Assembly: GCA_021495925.1 (NCBI GenBank)
Contig: JAKEKT010000002.1
Span: 744,001 to 808,000, forward strand
Direction of reading: 5' to 3'
Length of the DNA stretch: 64,000 nt
Source: Diplodia intermedia
Lineage: Eukaryota > Ascomycota > Dothideomycetes > Botryosphaeriales > Botryosphaeriaceae
The first letter of the stretch is position 1. Each line of letters starts with the position of its first letter. Below are positions 32,675 through 43,400 of this stretch, one piece after another. The notes beneath the pieces are model-generated. The model did not search any database. It was not told where the DNA came from and was given only the letters and a program-made list of their open reading frames with translations. The translations under genes and the position numbers were made by a program.

Positions 32675-33748
32675 ATGAATGGGAAGCTGTGGTCGCCCTC
32701 CGAGAACGATGCGCGCACACCCTCGCCCTCTATCGTGAACATGCCTTCCACCAACCGAAATGGCGTCTACGAGCCCGCCGTCCAGATCCCCCCGACCCCT
32801 CCGCTCTCCGAACTCCCAAACGGCGTCGCCAACAACGGCACCTCGCCCTTCGCGAACCCCTCCAAGTCGACCACAAAGGTCATCGAGCGCCTTACCGCTT
32901 CCAATGACGCCCTCCGCCGCGACCTCAACTCCGAGAAGGCCAAGAACCAGGAGCTGACGGAGAACCTGCGCGCCAAGAACAACGTCATTGAACGCCTCCA
33001 GGCCGATAACAACACCCTCCGCTCCGCCGCCGAGGCCGCCGAGCGCACCCGCAAGTCCCGCAAGGAATTCGAGGAGACACTGCGGACACAGCTCAAAAAT
33101 GAGGAGGAGCGCCGGAAGCAGGCCGAGGCGCAAGCGACCGGCCTGGGCATCCAGCTCGGACAGATATCCTCAACCGCAAAGCAGGAGCTCGCCGCCGCGA
33201 AAAAGGAGCACACCGACGAGCTCGCCCGCGCCCGCCAGGAGCAGACCCGGGAGGTGTCCAACCTCCGCGACGAGCTACAGCAGGCCCAGGAACAGCTACG
33301 GCGGATGACGGAGAAGAACAAAGAGATTGAAACGCGCTGGAACGCGTCCGACAGCATCTTCAAGGGCGAACTCAAGAAGCGCGACAGACGGCTTGACGCC
33401 ATTGCCGAAGGCCGGGACGAGGAGCGCCGCCAAGTAATCAGGCAGGAGAACACCATCGCCGCTCATGATGTGGTCGTCAGCCAGCTCCGCAGTGAACTTG
33501 AGAAGAAGGACCAGGTCGCCCTCGAGTTGCAACATCTTTTCACCACGTACAAGAATACAACCGAGTCGGAAGCCAAGAAGTACAGAGAAGAGACGGAAGG
33601 GGACGTCGGCAAATTGCGCAGAGACGGCGCCGAGATGCACAAGCAAGTCGCCGATTCCCTCACGCATCTCGACAAGGTTCTCCCGCAGGCGGAAGACGCC
33701 ATTGCCTTCCTCCGCTACGTCAAGCAATACCACATGCCTGCGAAATAA
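32675..33748 (+). CDS. She3-like coiled-coil protein
   Basis: A 357-residue, single-exon protein. The N-terminal 70 residues are Pro/Ser/Asn-rich, after which almost the whole chain is predicted coiled coil by eye (heptads rich in Glu, Lys, Leu and Arg, e.g. VIERLTASNDALRRDL, RSAAEAAERTRKSRKEFEET and LRRMTEKNKEIETRW). The layout and the SKSTTKVIERL entry into the coiled coil resemble the Pezizomycotina proteins annotated as SWI5-dependent HO expression protein 3 (She3). In yeast She3 tethers mRNA cargo to a type V myosin; the filamentous-fungal homologues are not well characterised. The start ATG (TGACATGAATGGG) is preceded in frame by a non-conserved leader. Coiled coils give weak homology, so this name is tentative. 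Confidence 0.7.
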   Translation: MNGKLWSPSENDARTPSPSIVNMPSTNRNGVYEPAVQIPPTPPLSELPNGVANNGTSPFANPSKSTTKVIERLTASNDALRRDLNSEKAKNQELTENLRAKNNVIERLQADNNTLRSAAEAAERTRKSRKEFEETLRTQLKNEEERRKQAEAQATGLGIQLGQISSTAKQELAAAKKEHTDELARARQEQTREVSNLRDELQQAQEQLRRMTEKNKEIETRWNASDSIFKGELKKRDRRLDAIAEGRDEERRQVIRQENTIAAHDVVVSQLRSELEKKDQVALELQHLFTTYKNTTESEAKKYREETEGDVGKLRRDGAEMHKQVADSLTHLDKVLPQAEDAIAFLRYVKQYHMPAK

Positions 33749-35241
33749 TCAGCCTGCCGCTCCTACAGCACATATCCGATTGTGCCGTCTCATGTCCTTG
33801 CCGTCCCAGACGTCCGCCACGTCACAAACGTCAAGCGTTCGTGTTCGAATGCCGCGCGCACGTAGTGCACAACGGCATGAGGCCGACGTCAAGAGTAGCC
33901 CCAGTCCAGTCTTCTACCCGCCAGTACAGGACAACGCTCTTGTCTTTACCTTCTTCCACATACTCTTCCTCGGGGCCCTCAAGGCTTGTCTCTTTTTTGG
34001 GCTAATGACGAGACGACATCAATCGCTATTACAGGCATATAACCTCTGTTCTTGGAATTGCTTTATGAGATCCGCATCTCCGGCGCAAAGAGCAACACAA
34101 TACATACAAAGCACGGCTCTTCCCAAGGTGTCGCAAGGAAAGCGTGGGCGTAATTCGGCGTACAGTGCTGGCTTGGTTTCCAGGAAAGGCGTGGCGCAGG
34201 TTGTTTGGCGCATTGGCGGCCAAAGTTCTTGTTACATTCTCTTTGGTCCTTCCCCTCTCTTCTGTCTCTTGCGATACCACCGGTACGGGGGTGAGGACCT
34301 GGATGGACATTGAACCGCTTTGTTTTTAACCTTTCGGCCCACGAGAGATTGGTGCCTGGACATGTTATTGGGTGGCGCTTTTCTCTCTTCTCTTGTATAA
34401 TAGAACGGGAAAGAAACACACAACGGCCGCCAAATCCGCCCCTAGTACCGCTTTTGGAAACCTTTTGTTTCTCTTTCCTATTTTTACTACTACCTTGCTT
34501 GTTGCTTCTGCGATACCAATGTTCTCATGTAGATCGAAAAGGAAGGGTTCGGGCCGTCATTCTAAAACGTTTAGACGGGTTCCTGGCCGACTGGCACTGA
34601 GCTCTACATAGCTTATTCCATAACCTAATCATGAATCAGCGAATAGATCAAACTCATGGCCTTGTTGAGCCAGCATTTCGAGCAAGCAAGAGCATGTAAT
34701 GCATCTCCCCGGTTTGGGGTCTCTGCGTTCCGGGGCTTCCCAACTCATGGACGCGGAGACAGTCTTGTTGACCAGCGGCTCTCCCGCAGTCGTGTCTGCC
34801 GTGGTGTTAATAAAACACGAGTTCATGGTGATGACGTAGTCTGCAGAACATGCCAACATGTGGGGAGGATGACTAGACAACAATAGTTCGAATATGTATG
34901 TACCAGTGGTGGGCCAATGGTTGTGAAACGCCGGGCGAGGAAAAGGTGGTGGCCGGCGACCGTGTCCATGCTCCGGATCAACGCCGGAAAACACTCAAAC
35001 TCAACAGCGCTCTGCGTATGTGGGGAATGGCGCTGACGCCGCTGGCCCGGGCTTCGTCTAGAATGGACACATAGCTCCTCCCAAGCCTTCAGCTCCCTCA
35101 TCTTTGGCGCCTCTTCCGCACCGTCCGACCGTGGGGGCAAGATAAACGTGACGAGAAGCGAGCAAGCCGGACGCCCGCCGACGTCAGACGTCGCTGCATC
35201 AACTCAGCGGCCAGAACCGTCCACTATCCGCATCCGTGAAG
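33749..35241. other. Intergenic, 1.5 kb, no gene seen
   Basis: 3' flank of the She3-like gene (AT-richer, 33.9-34.6 kb) and promoter of the SET/MYND gene. Only short overlapping frames. Confidence 0.5.
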
Positions 35242-36826
35242 ATGGCGGAAAACAAGACAATCCAGAAGAAGTCGTCCGTCGCGGGCAACGGCCTGTTCGC
35301 GAAGCAGGACATTGCGGCCGGCGACCTGGTTTTTGCGCTAAACAGGCCCCTCGTTACGGTGCTGGACAGCGTCAGTCTGGACAGCTGCTGCGCCAACTGC
35401 TTCGCATCCACGGGCTTCGGAGCCACCAACAGCCAGCTTGACCTGAAGGCATGCACCGGCTGCCGGACCGTCAGGTACTGCGGCAGGGTAATGCAGCGAG
35501 GACATTTCCGATTTCTCCAGACACCGACTAACGTATGCCGCAGACGTGCCAGAGCCAGTCGTGGAAGCGCCACCACAAGTTCGAGTGCCCGGTGCTCAAG
35601 ACCCTGGGTCCGGAGAGGCAGCTGCCCCATGCTGTGCGCGCTGTCATCCAGGCGTTGACCATGAGAAAGGCTGGTCTCATCTCAGATGAAGACTGGGAAG
35701 GCCTGCAGAGCTTACCGGACCATCTCGACGAGCTGCGGCAAGATGCCGAGTGGGAGAGGCATGCCGTGCTAGCCATGGGCGCGCTCAAGTACTCCAGGGC
35801 AGAAGACATGTTCAATTCCAACGTTGCCACGGCCATCTACGCAAGGGTAAGAGCAAGCGCCCGGCCGTTGCAACAACTCCGCCTAACCCGCAGTAGGTCT
35901 TGACCAACAGCCTGACCCTCATCGGCAGTGCTCTCGAGCCGTTGGGCATTTCCTTCGACCCACTCGCATGCCGCGCAAACCACTGCTGCGACCCCAACGC
36001 CTTCGTCATCATGGACGGCGCGCAGCTCTCCTACCGCGCCCTCAAACCCATCGCCAAGGACGACGAAATCTTCATCTCCTACATAGACGCCACGAACCCC
36101 TTCGAGCGCCGTCAAACCGAGCTCCGCCAACGCTACCACTTCTCCTGCGCCTGCAGCAAATGCGGCCAAGGCCCGACCCTCCGCGAAGACCGTTGGCTGA
36201 CGGGCTCCTCGTCGCTCCAGGTAGCTAAGCCTGGTGCCGTCGAAGGCACCGCCTTCGCGAAGCTGGAGCAGGCTCGCGGCGGGTCGCTGTACGTGCAGGA
36301 GCTGCAGCCGATCGAGGAAGGGCTGCGTTTCTGCGGCGAGACGGGCGTGTACCCAGCGGACCGGCAGCCGTACGCAACGATGCGCGACGAGTACATCGTC
36401 GGGTGCCTGTACGCGAGCCGCTTCGTCGACGCCTGGCTGCACGCGGTGCGCCGCTACTTCGACGTCGATCCGCTGCTGTACCCGCAGCCGCACCACCCGC
36501 TGCGTGTCGTGCACAAGTGGAGCCTCGCCATGCTGACGCTCGTCGTGGCCCAGGACCACCACGAAGCACTCGCGCGCACGCTAGGGACGGAGTTTGCGAA
36601 GCTGAACTTGGGCGTCGTGCTGTTCGGCGTGCTGGTAGAGACGGTGGCGAATGTGTCGGCGAGTCACGGCGCGGGCAGCGGGTTCGCGAAGATGGTGATG
36701 GACAAGTTTGAGCAGATCAGGGTGGACATGACCAGGGGAGACGACGCGGTGTTGGCGGGGATGAAGACGAGGATCGAGGAGCAGTGGGTGATTCTGAGGA
36801 AGGTTGGCGAGCAGATGCCCTTTTGA
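35242..36826 (+). CDS. SET and MYND domain protein (SMYD-like lysine methyltransferase)
   Basis: A SMYD-type protein of 492 residues; such proteins transfer methyl groups from S-adenosylmethionine to lysines of histones or other proteins. Exons: 35242-35487, 35544-35846, 35897-36826, with phase-0 GT-AG introns. The SET domain is split by MYND as usual. N-terminal SET piece: SVAGNGLFAKQDIAAGDLVF. MYND zinc ligands are C50, C53, C71, C74, C80, C84, His92/93 and C97. The C-terminal SET core has NHCCDPN at 211-217 (cofactor site) and ISYID at 243-247. The post-SET cysteines C267, C269 and C272 follow (HFSCACSKC). The remaining 200 residues form a helical TPR-like tail. Substrate unknown. The ATG at 35242 is the first in frame. 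Confidence 0.92.
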
Positions 36827-37266
36827 GACGCTTTCGTTGGGCGTGACTCAGCTTCGGTGCCATCCGGGAGCCTCACCTCTCCGAGATCAAGGCCATGTCC
36901 GGACGTAGATGCGAATTTCAAACGCGCGTAACTGCGTCTAGACATATCTGTATGAACGGTACGAAATGGGACCCAAGGTTTGGCGTCAAACGTGCCGCCC
37001 TCCGCCTCGTTTCAGAGCAGAGAAGCATGGGGTGGTGGATAGTGAGAGACAGCAAGCCGTTTGCGTGTCGCCTGCCATGCCCTTTCCCCCGCGTGCTTGC
37101 CCTAGGCATTCAATCGACCTCATGCGCAACCATCAATGTGAGGTGGCGGCGCCCGTTCTTGAGCGGCCGCTCGCGCTTCTTCCTCAACACCAATCCGCCT
37201 CCGGGCTTCTATTCTTCGCAGCCAGCAACACGCACCTCTTGCCTCTCTCTCCCCCCACCCACCAGC
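36827..37266. other. Intergenic spacer
   Basis: Between the SET/MYND stop and the next reading frame on the same strand. The long frame continues upstream of the chosen start but without protein-like conservation. Nothing else recognised. Confidence 0.45.
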
Positions 37267-38106
37267 ATGAGCACGACCAAGACCAGCTCGGTTATGACCA
37301 CGATAGAGGATGGCAGCGCCCCACTCCTTCCGCATGAACTAAGCGCGCTCACGGCCCCGCTGCCGCTGCCTCACAAGCCCAAGCGGCTGCCGCCAAACAT
37401 CATGTCGACATGCGGACTGACGCCACCGCCTCAAGCCATCGTGTCGCCCGCAGTACCAGTCGTCCTTCGTCATCCGGCCTCGCCTCTCGAGCCTTTCCCG
37501 GCCTTCGACCCGAGGGTTGGCCCGCCAGAAGAACCATTGTACCACCACAGCCGAGCAGTTCACCGCGACAACAACCACAACAACGGCGCGCCGACCGCCC
37601 GCACGTCTACATTCGAACCTCAGCTGCACCAACGTCGCGAAGACGGCGGACAAGACAACCACCACCGCGGCTCCAACATCGGCCGCCACCCCAAGCCCAT
37701 AACCACACCCACAGCTTCCATCACTACCTCACTTCTCTCCACGCACGGAAACGAGGGCGAAAGCCCGTTCCTCAAGCTGTTGATCCGCTGCCACACGCTC
37801 TGCGTGCTGGCGGAGCGGCTACTCCCGTCGACGTCGGCAGCCACGAACAGGAGGGCGCTGGCTTACCTGAACGAAGCGAGGAGAGTGCTGGCGGGGCTGG
37901 AGAAGCAGAGCAAGTGGAAGCTGGGCGGATGCGACTGCACCCCGCAGCAACGGCAGCAGCAGCAACTGATTGAGTTCTCAGCGGGCATCTTGAGGGAGAA
38001 GCTGAGTGCGGTGGAGGAGAGGGGCTTGGCGGATAAAGAGAGGAGGGATGAGGACGAGCATAACGAGAAGACGGCGACCGTGACGGCTTGGCTGGAGGCA
38101 CTGTGA
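37267..38106 (+). CDS. Unrecognised protein, 279 residues
   Basis: A single-exon frame beginning MSTTKTSSVMTTIEDGSAPL. The first two thirds are Pro/His/Thr-rich and look disordered. The last 115 residues are better ordered: a helix-rich segment starting ESPFLKLLIRCHTLCVLAER, a Cys pair (GGCDC), a short poly-Gln run and a charged terminal helix ending TATVTAWLEAL. It is compatible with a DNA-binding-protein C-terminal regulatory helix bundle (the shape seen in some fungal transcription factors), but no DNA-binding domain is present. The start ATG was chosen from context (CACCAGCATG); the frame is open further upstream. I do not recognise the family. Confidence 0.5.
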   Translation: MSTTKTSSVMTTIEDGSAPLLPHELSALTAPLPLPHKPKRLPPNIMSTCGLTPPPQAIVSPAVPVVLRHPASPLEPFPAFDPRVGPPEEPLYHHSRAVHRDNNHNNGAPTARTSTFEPQLHQRREDGGQDNHHRGSNIGRHPKPITTPTASITTSLLSTHGNEGESPFLKLLIRCHTLCVLAERLLPSTSAATNRRALAYLNEARRVLAGLEKQSKWKLGGCDCTPQQRQQQQLIEFSAGILREKLSAVEERGLADKERRDEDEHNEKTATVTAWLEAL

Positions 38107-39313
38107 AGGTGGACTTTTTCTCTTTCGTTGGGAAGGGTGGACACGACAACTGGGGGCTGAAACATTCGGGTTCTTTTCTTCTTAGAGGGGAAAAGGGAAG
38201 GAAGTCTGTGGTGGTTTGCTGCTCCAAGGACGGCGTCTAAGTGGCAAGGCTTGGGCGATCACGGGGCGAACGGCTTGGAAAATGGCGATAGCGACGGTAA
38301 TAACTGCCGGGGTAGTAGTGGCGAGGGTTACATGGTCGACAGATAGTACAGTGGCCATTGCTGAAAGCAGAGACTTGCCCACGAGCCCCAAGCGAAAAGA
38401 ATGGTGGAAGAGAGAGCGTCGCGTGATGGCCAGGCTAGAACTTTCCGGGCGGCGGCTGCAAGGAACAGCGCAGGCCAAGCAACGCTATCGAAGCTCATCT
38501 CCGCACACTCTGCATGATCGCGTCACACACGAACGCATGCTCTCGCCGATGCAGGCGCACGCCTGACAAAACGAAAGGATGAGCGGAAGGATTGATGCGG
38601 TGACGGCCTCAGGCCTGCCAGCTCATGCCTGGCGCAGACGGTCTCGTCCGGGCGCAGAGGTTCGGCCGCCATCCGGCTGCCATGCAGGCACCAGCGGCCA
38701 CCGCCAGCCCGAGCAGGATCGTGGGCACAAACACGAGCCTCGCGCCGGGCTGATCCTGACCCCAACGGCGGCATTATTCCTGCGAATCCGCAGCCCACCG
38801 CCCGGAAATTGCGCCTACGCGAAAGCACCGGCCAGAACGCCACCGCCGCCGGGGAACAATGGCCATCGACCGCGTGTCGTTGTGAGCACGCCCAGCTGGC
38901 CTCGAGAGGCAACGAGGCCGGAATGCAAGGCACTGGCGGGCGCAGCAGTAGGTAGCGCGGCAGGATTGCGGCCCCTTTTCTGCCCCACGAGAGGCTAAAT
39001 GCAACCTTAAGTCAGAGTCGCGGATCCCTGCTAGCCTTGCTGTCTGGGGCACGGCAGGGCTGGTGATCCCCCGGCCGATGCCCTCTTCATCCATGGCCTC
39101 TTGCACGCTGTTGGCTGAATCGTCCGTCATGCCCATTATAAGAATTTGCCTTGGCCTTGGGCCTGTTTCCATTCCGCCCGCATTCTTCTACTGTCCTCCA
39201 CCCAACCTTCGTTCTTTGCTCACACGACAACACTGAGTAAATACTCGCTCCACTCTTTAATCCGCGCCCGCCCGCTGCTTTACGCATTCCACACTATCTG
39301 CCAGCAATCCACC
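38107..39313. other. Intergenic, 1.2 kb, no gene seen
   Basis: Promoter side of the first Kre9/Knh1-like gene; a TTATAAG element lies near 39136, about 180 bases upstream of its ATG. No other feature recognised. Confidence 0.45.
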
Positions 39314-40187
39314 ATGCGCTTCTTCTCCACCCTTATCGGCGCTGCCGCCCTCGCCTCGAGCGTTGCTGCTCAGTCGCTCGGCATCACCAAGGCCCCGTCC
39401 TCTGTTGTTGCCGGCCAGACCTACACCATCGAGTACACTGCGCCCGCCGGCTCGCCCGTGTCCCTCATTCTGCGCAAGGGCGACCCCAACAACCTGGACA
39501 CCCTCACCACCCTGACCTGTAAGTCCACAAGCACTTCCCCGGAACTGGACCTGCGCAGTCGCTAACCTTACCACAGCCGCTGCCAGCGGTGGCTCCTACG
39601 AGTGGTCTGTCTCCAAGGACCTGGAAAGCGACGACGACTACGCCATCGAGATCAAACAGGGCACCGAGAACAACTACTTCGGTCCCTTCAGCCTCAGCGG
39701 CGGCTCTGCTTCCGCCTCGGCATCCAGCTCTTCTGCGAGTGCCTCGGCCTCTGCCAGCGCTTCCGCTTCCGCTTCCGCTTCCGCGTCCGCTTCTTCTGCC
39801 TCGGCCTCTGCTTCGGCTTCTGCCAGCGCTTCTGGCAGCTCGACCAAGAGCTCCACCATCACTGCCAGCGCTTCTCTCTCCTCAGCTGCCTCGTCGCTGT
39901 CGTCGCTGATCTCGGCCGCCAACTCGACCCTGGCTTCCCTCACCAGCGCCAACGCAACTATGACCAGCGGCAAATCTTCCGCCACTGCGTCATCCAACGG
40001 CACCCTCAGCACCTCTATGCGCACCTCGACTGCCACCTCGACCGCCACGTCGTCGGATGACTCGGGTTCGTCCGAGACTGCCAGCTCCACTGGCAGCGCG
40101 CCTACCTCGGGCGCCGCCATGCCCAACATGGTCAGCCCCATCGCGCTCGTCCTGGGCGCCGGCGCCGCCATGATCTTCTTCAACTAA
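39314..40187 (+). CDS. Kre9/Knh1-like Ser-rich GPI-type wall protein, copy 1
   Basis: A secreted cell-wall protein of 271 residues with the Kre9/Knh1 N-terminal Ig-like domain (family linked to beta-1,6-glucan). Exons: 39314-39518 and 39577-40187, phase-1 intron. Signal peptide MRFFSTLIGAAALASSVAAQ. The domain has ITKAPSSVVAGQTYTIEYTA, VSLILRKGDPNNLDTL, then GGSYEWSVSKDLESDDDYAI and NNYFGPFSL. A Ser/Ala run follows (repeated SASASA, encoded by GCTTCC/GCCTCG-type codons at 39.70-39.84 kb) and a Ser/Thr-rich stalk. The C-terminus APTSGAAMPNM then a hydrophobic tail ending MIFFN fits a GPI-attachment signal. A paralogue lies 2.4 kb downstream. Confidence 0.88.
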
Positions 40188-42582
40188 AGCACTGGCGTGT
40201 TGCGCGCATCTGCGGGAGGAACATCTGAGCATTTCATGGCGAATGGCTTCGGCATGCTACTGGTTCCATTTTACGACGTAATTGCTCCATTTTCTTAATG
40301 AACGAAACACTATTACGGTGGACGTTGTCACGCCCAACAATACTCTTCATGTATAATTTCTATCCTTGACAGGATTCGTGCAGACGGACGCCCATCAGCG
40401 CCGCCCGCTAGCTTCCACGCACACCTGATAATAATGAAACTCGGTTCGACGGATACCACCAACGTAGTCTTGACGTGTGTACCTGTCCACTCTCCCTTAC
40501 TTCTTTGTTCCTTGTTGAAGCCTCGCCACCTTGTGTGATCGTACTCGTTTCATACCGCTCGCTGTTGACGCTGTGTGACGTTTCATCTGTCAAGCACGCC
40601 TACAGTTGCCCTGCACACATCTATACCGACAAGGAAAGCGCTGGCTCCTTTAGAAAGATTTGCTGGTTGCTAAGCCCACACAGAGCTTTTATAGTATAGC
40701 AGTCAAGCGAATATTGGTTTCTCTTAAAATAACGCAAGGGATGCTCGCTATGGCCGATGTAAAAGAAGACGGTTTCATCAGCCCGGTTGTACAGCCGACA
40801 TCCACTCCTTGCACCTTTGCATGGATTGCGCTCTCTTGTGGGTGCACAGCATCCACTTCGCCACTCTCTTTCTGCTCAGCTCATGCAAGTCAACGTGGCC
40901 TCTCCATCTCCCGGCTCAAGTTATTTGTTATGCATGCACGGCTCGGCTACCTGCATATGCATGCTATCAACGAGCCTCATTCTTCTTCCCCACGCATGCT
41001 TCTGGGTTGCCATCTGCACATGGCGTGTGTCGTGATTACCGTCTTTACCCCGGATTGATGCGCGCTGATCTCCCTGTTCGTATCGGATAACGCACCTGCA
41101 GACCCCGGCGTCGCTCGTCTTCGACGACAACTGCAATAATGCTGCCTTGATTCGAACACGAGAAGGCGTGGGCGGTGATGGCGGGAGTCGGCGACCTGTG
41201 ACTCGCACTCATTTTCTCGTGGCGTCACCTAATTAACCATGACCGCCGACGGAACGGAGGGGAGGAGCATGTGCTGTTGAAGCCCCGTTTGGCCCGTATC
41301 GCAAGACGGCCAGTCCGTCGAGAAAACGGCTTCAGCAGGCGATGCATGATTGACCGACAAACTAACGTGACTCGACCCCTTTCACCAACCACACAGTCCT
41401 CTCAATAACGTCCACAATCCGTCTACGACGTCATCCTTCGGCCAGCAGAGAACGCGCAACAACCTCGGTCGAGCGCGCGCTCAGTTCTGCGTCGAGCCCT
41501 GTCCCTGCCGCCAGCTTCCGGCGAGTGGTCGACCAAAGGCTGCTGCCGGCGCTAGCAAGAAACCAAGGGCAGGCACCGGCCAATAACACATAACACTAGC
41601 GGCAGGGGCCCAAGCGAGTAATATCCAGCCCGGCCCATCATCCCGGCAAAAAGACCAACGGTTCTGGCCCCAGCTGCATCTCGCTTTCCAGCAGCCGAGC
41701 CGAGCGAGCGAGCCCACTGGCCGGCTGCACCACCCACCTACCCCTTTTATATTGGCCCAACGAGCCAACATCGCCAATGGCATCGTGGCGCGGCCGAGGG
41801 TCAGCATAAGCGCCCGCCGCCAGGTGGGTGAGGATCGATAAGGGGTAGAGCGCGAAGAGGATCGCTACGCCACATTCTCTTCAGCCCATGATTCCCCCCC
41901 TCCGCGAAGCCCACGTCCTGAAGGGGTATTGAAGGCTGCACTAGCCTTAATCCTCTGCCTTCCGCCTTTCTTCGTCTCTTCCCTTGCTGATGCTGCTGCC
42001 TCGCTTGGGGCTGTACACCACCCCTGATCTCGTCACCGAAACGACGGCCGCGCCTCGGCATTGCGAAGCGCGTTGGCAAGAATGCTTGGAAAGTATCCAA
42101 AGAGTCGCGAGTAGTCGGCGTTAAGAGCGCGCTGGCGCTGCCGGCCCATGCTTTTATAATTGCGCCGCTACCTCTGACCGCCGCCGAATAACGGACGTTA
42201 TCGTGCAAATCCAATTTCCCATCCATGCGGACGATCTGGAAGGCGCCGGGGGCCATCTGTCCAGGCTAAGTTGGACGGAGATAGAGTAGTGTGAGAGCCA
42301 GAGTGAAATGATATAGAGTGCAATCTCCCCGGCTTCTGCGAATCCCTCTTCTTTCTTTTCCTCGTCGCTGGTTTGCTCGCCGTACTGCACCCTAATACCT
42401 GACCGTCTGTCCTTCCTTTTCCCGACAAACCACTCGCTCCCTCGCAGCAACCGACCCCGCCAGTCTTTTACGCCCCGGACCTAGTCGCCTTTCAATAGTC
42501 CGCCCCCAGCATTCTTGCACTATACCGGATCCTTTCTTAATCAACGACCACCCGTCTCCCGAATAATCCTACAACTGCCATC
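40188..42582. other. Intergenic, 2.4 kb between the two Kre9-like genes
   Basis: No gene recognised. Frames are short; no second protein or repeat element explains the gap. The right end is the promoter of copy 2, with pyrimidine-rich leader sequence. Confidence 0.5.
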
Positions 42583-43400
42583 ATGAAGTACACCGTCACC
42601 TCGCTCTTCGTTGCCGGCTTCGCCGCCCTGGCCTCTGCTGCCGAGAACGCCTTCATCATTCCTACCGAGTGAGTACGGCCTACGCCATCTCCGCTTTGCC
42701 GCTAACATCCGTCCAGTGGCTTCGCTCCTGTTGCCGGCAAGGACGTCCAGCTCCAGTGGGACCCCACCGCCGGCAAGACGGTCACGCTCGTGCTCCGCTC
42801 CGGTGCCAGCAGCGACCTGAAGGAGGGTTCATCCATTGCCGGTACGCTCATATTCTTAGCATCTCGAACCCCAAGCTCCTTCTCCCAGACGCTGACTCGC
42901 AAACAGAGAAGATTGACAACTCCGGCTCCTACACCTGGTCTGTCCCGAAGGACGTGGTCCGCGGCTCCGACTACACCATCGAGATCATCAACGACGACGA
43001 CCCGAGCGAGACCAACTACTTCCCCTACTTCGTCATCGACTCGACCGTCACCGTGGCCTCTACCACGAGCACCTACACCTACGGTGCCGCCACCACCACT
43101 CCCTCGGCCACCTCTGTCAAGGTCGCTTCTGCTACCAAGTCCTCCTCCGACGACGAGTCCTCCACCATGGCCACCTCCACCAAGTCTTCTTCGGCCTCGG
43201 CCAGCGCATCCGCATCCAAGTCGTCGGGCGCCTCCTCGTCCGCTTCTCGCACCGCATCGTCGTCGCAGAGCTCGGGCACCTCGGCCTCCGCAACCGAGTC
43301 TTCCTCTGGCAACGCGCCAACCAGCGGCGCTGCCGCCAACCGCGTCATCGGTGGCGGTGTGGCCCTGCTGGTCGCCGCCAGTGCCTTCTTCGTCTTGTAA
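42583..43400 (+). CDS. Kre9/Knh1-like Ser-rich GPI-type wall protein, copy 2
   Basis: Paralogue of the upstream gene, 234 residues. Exons: 42583-42668, 42717-42841, 42907-43400. Signal peptide MKYTVTSLFVAGFAALASAA. The Kre9/Knh1 domain shows GFAPVAGKDVQLQWDPTAGK, VTLVLRSGASSDL, then NSGSYTWSVPKDVVRGSDYT and NYFPYFVIDS. The Ser/Thr-rich stalk lacks the long SASA run of copy 1. The C-terminus NAPTSGAAANRV plus a hydrophobic tail ending AFFVL is a GPI-type signal and shares APTSGAA with copy 1. Its second intron falls at the same place and phase (1) as the only intron of copy 1; the first intron (phase 2) is unique to this copy. Confidence 0.88.
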
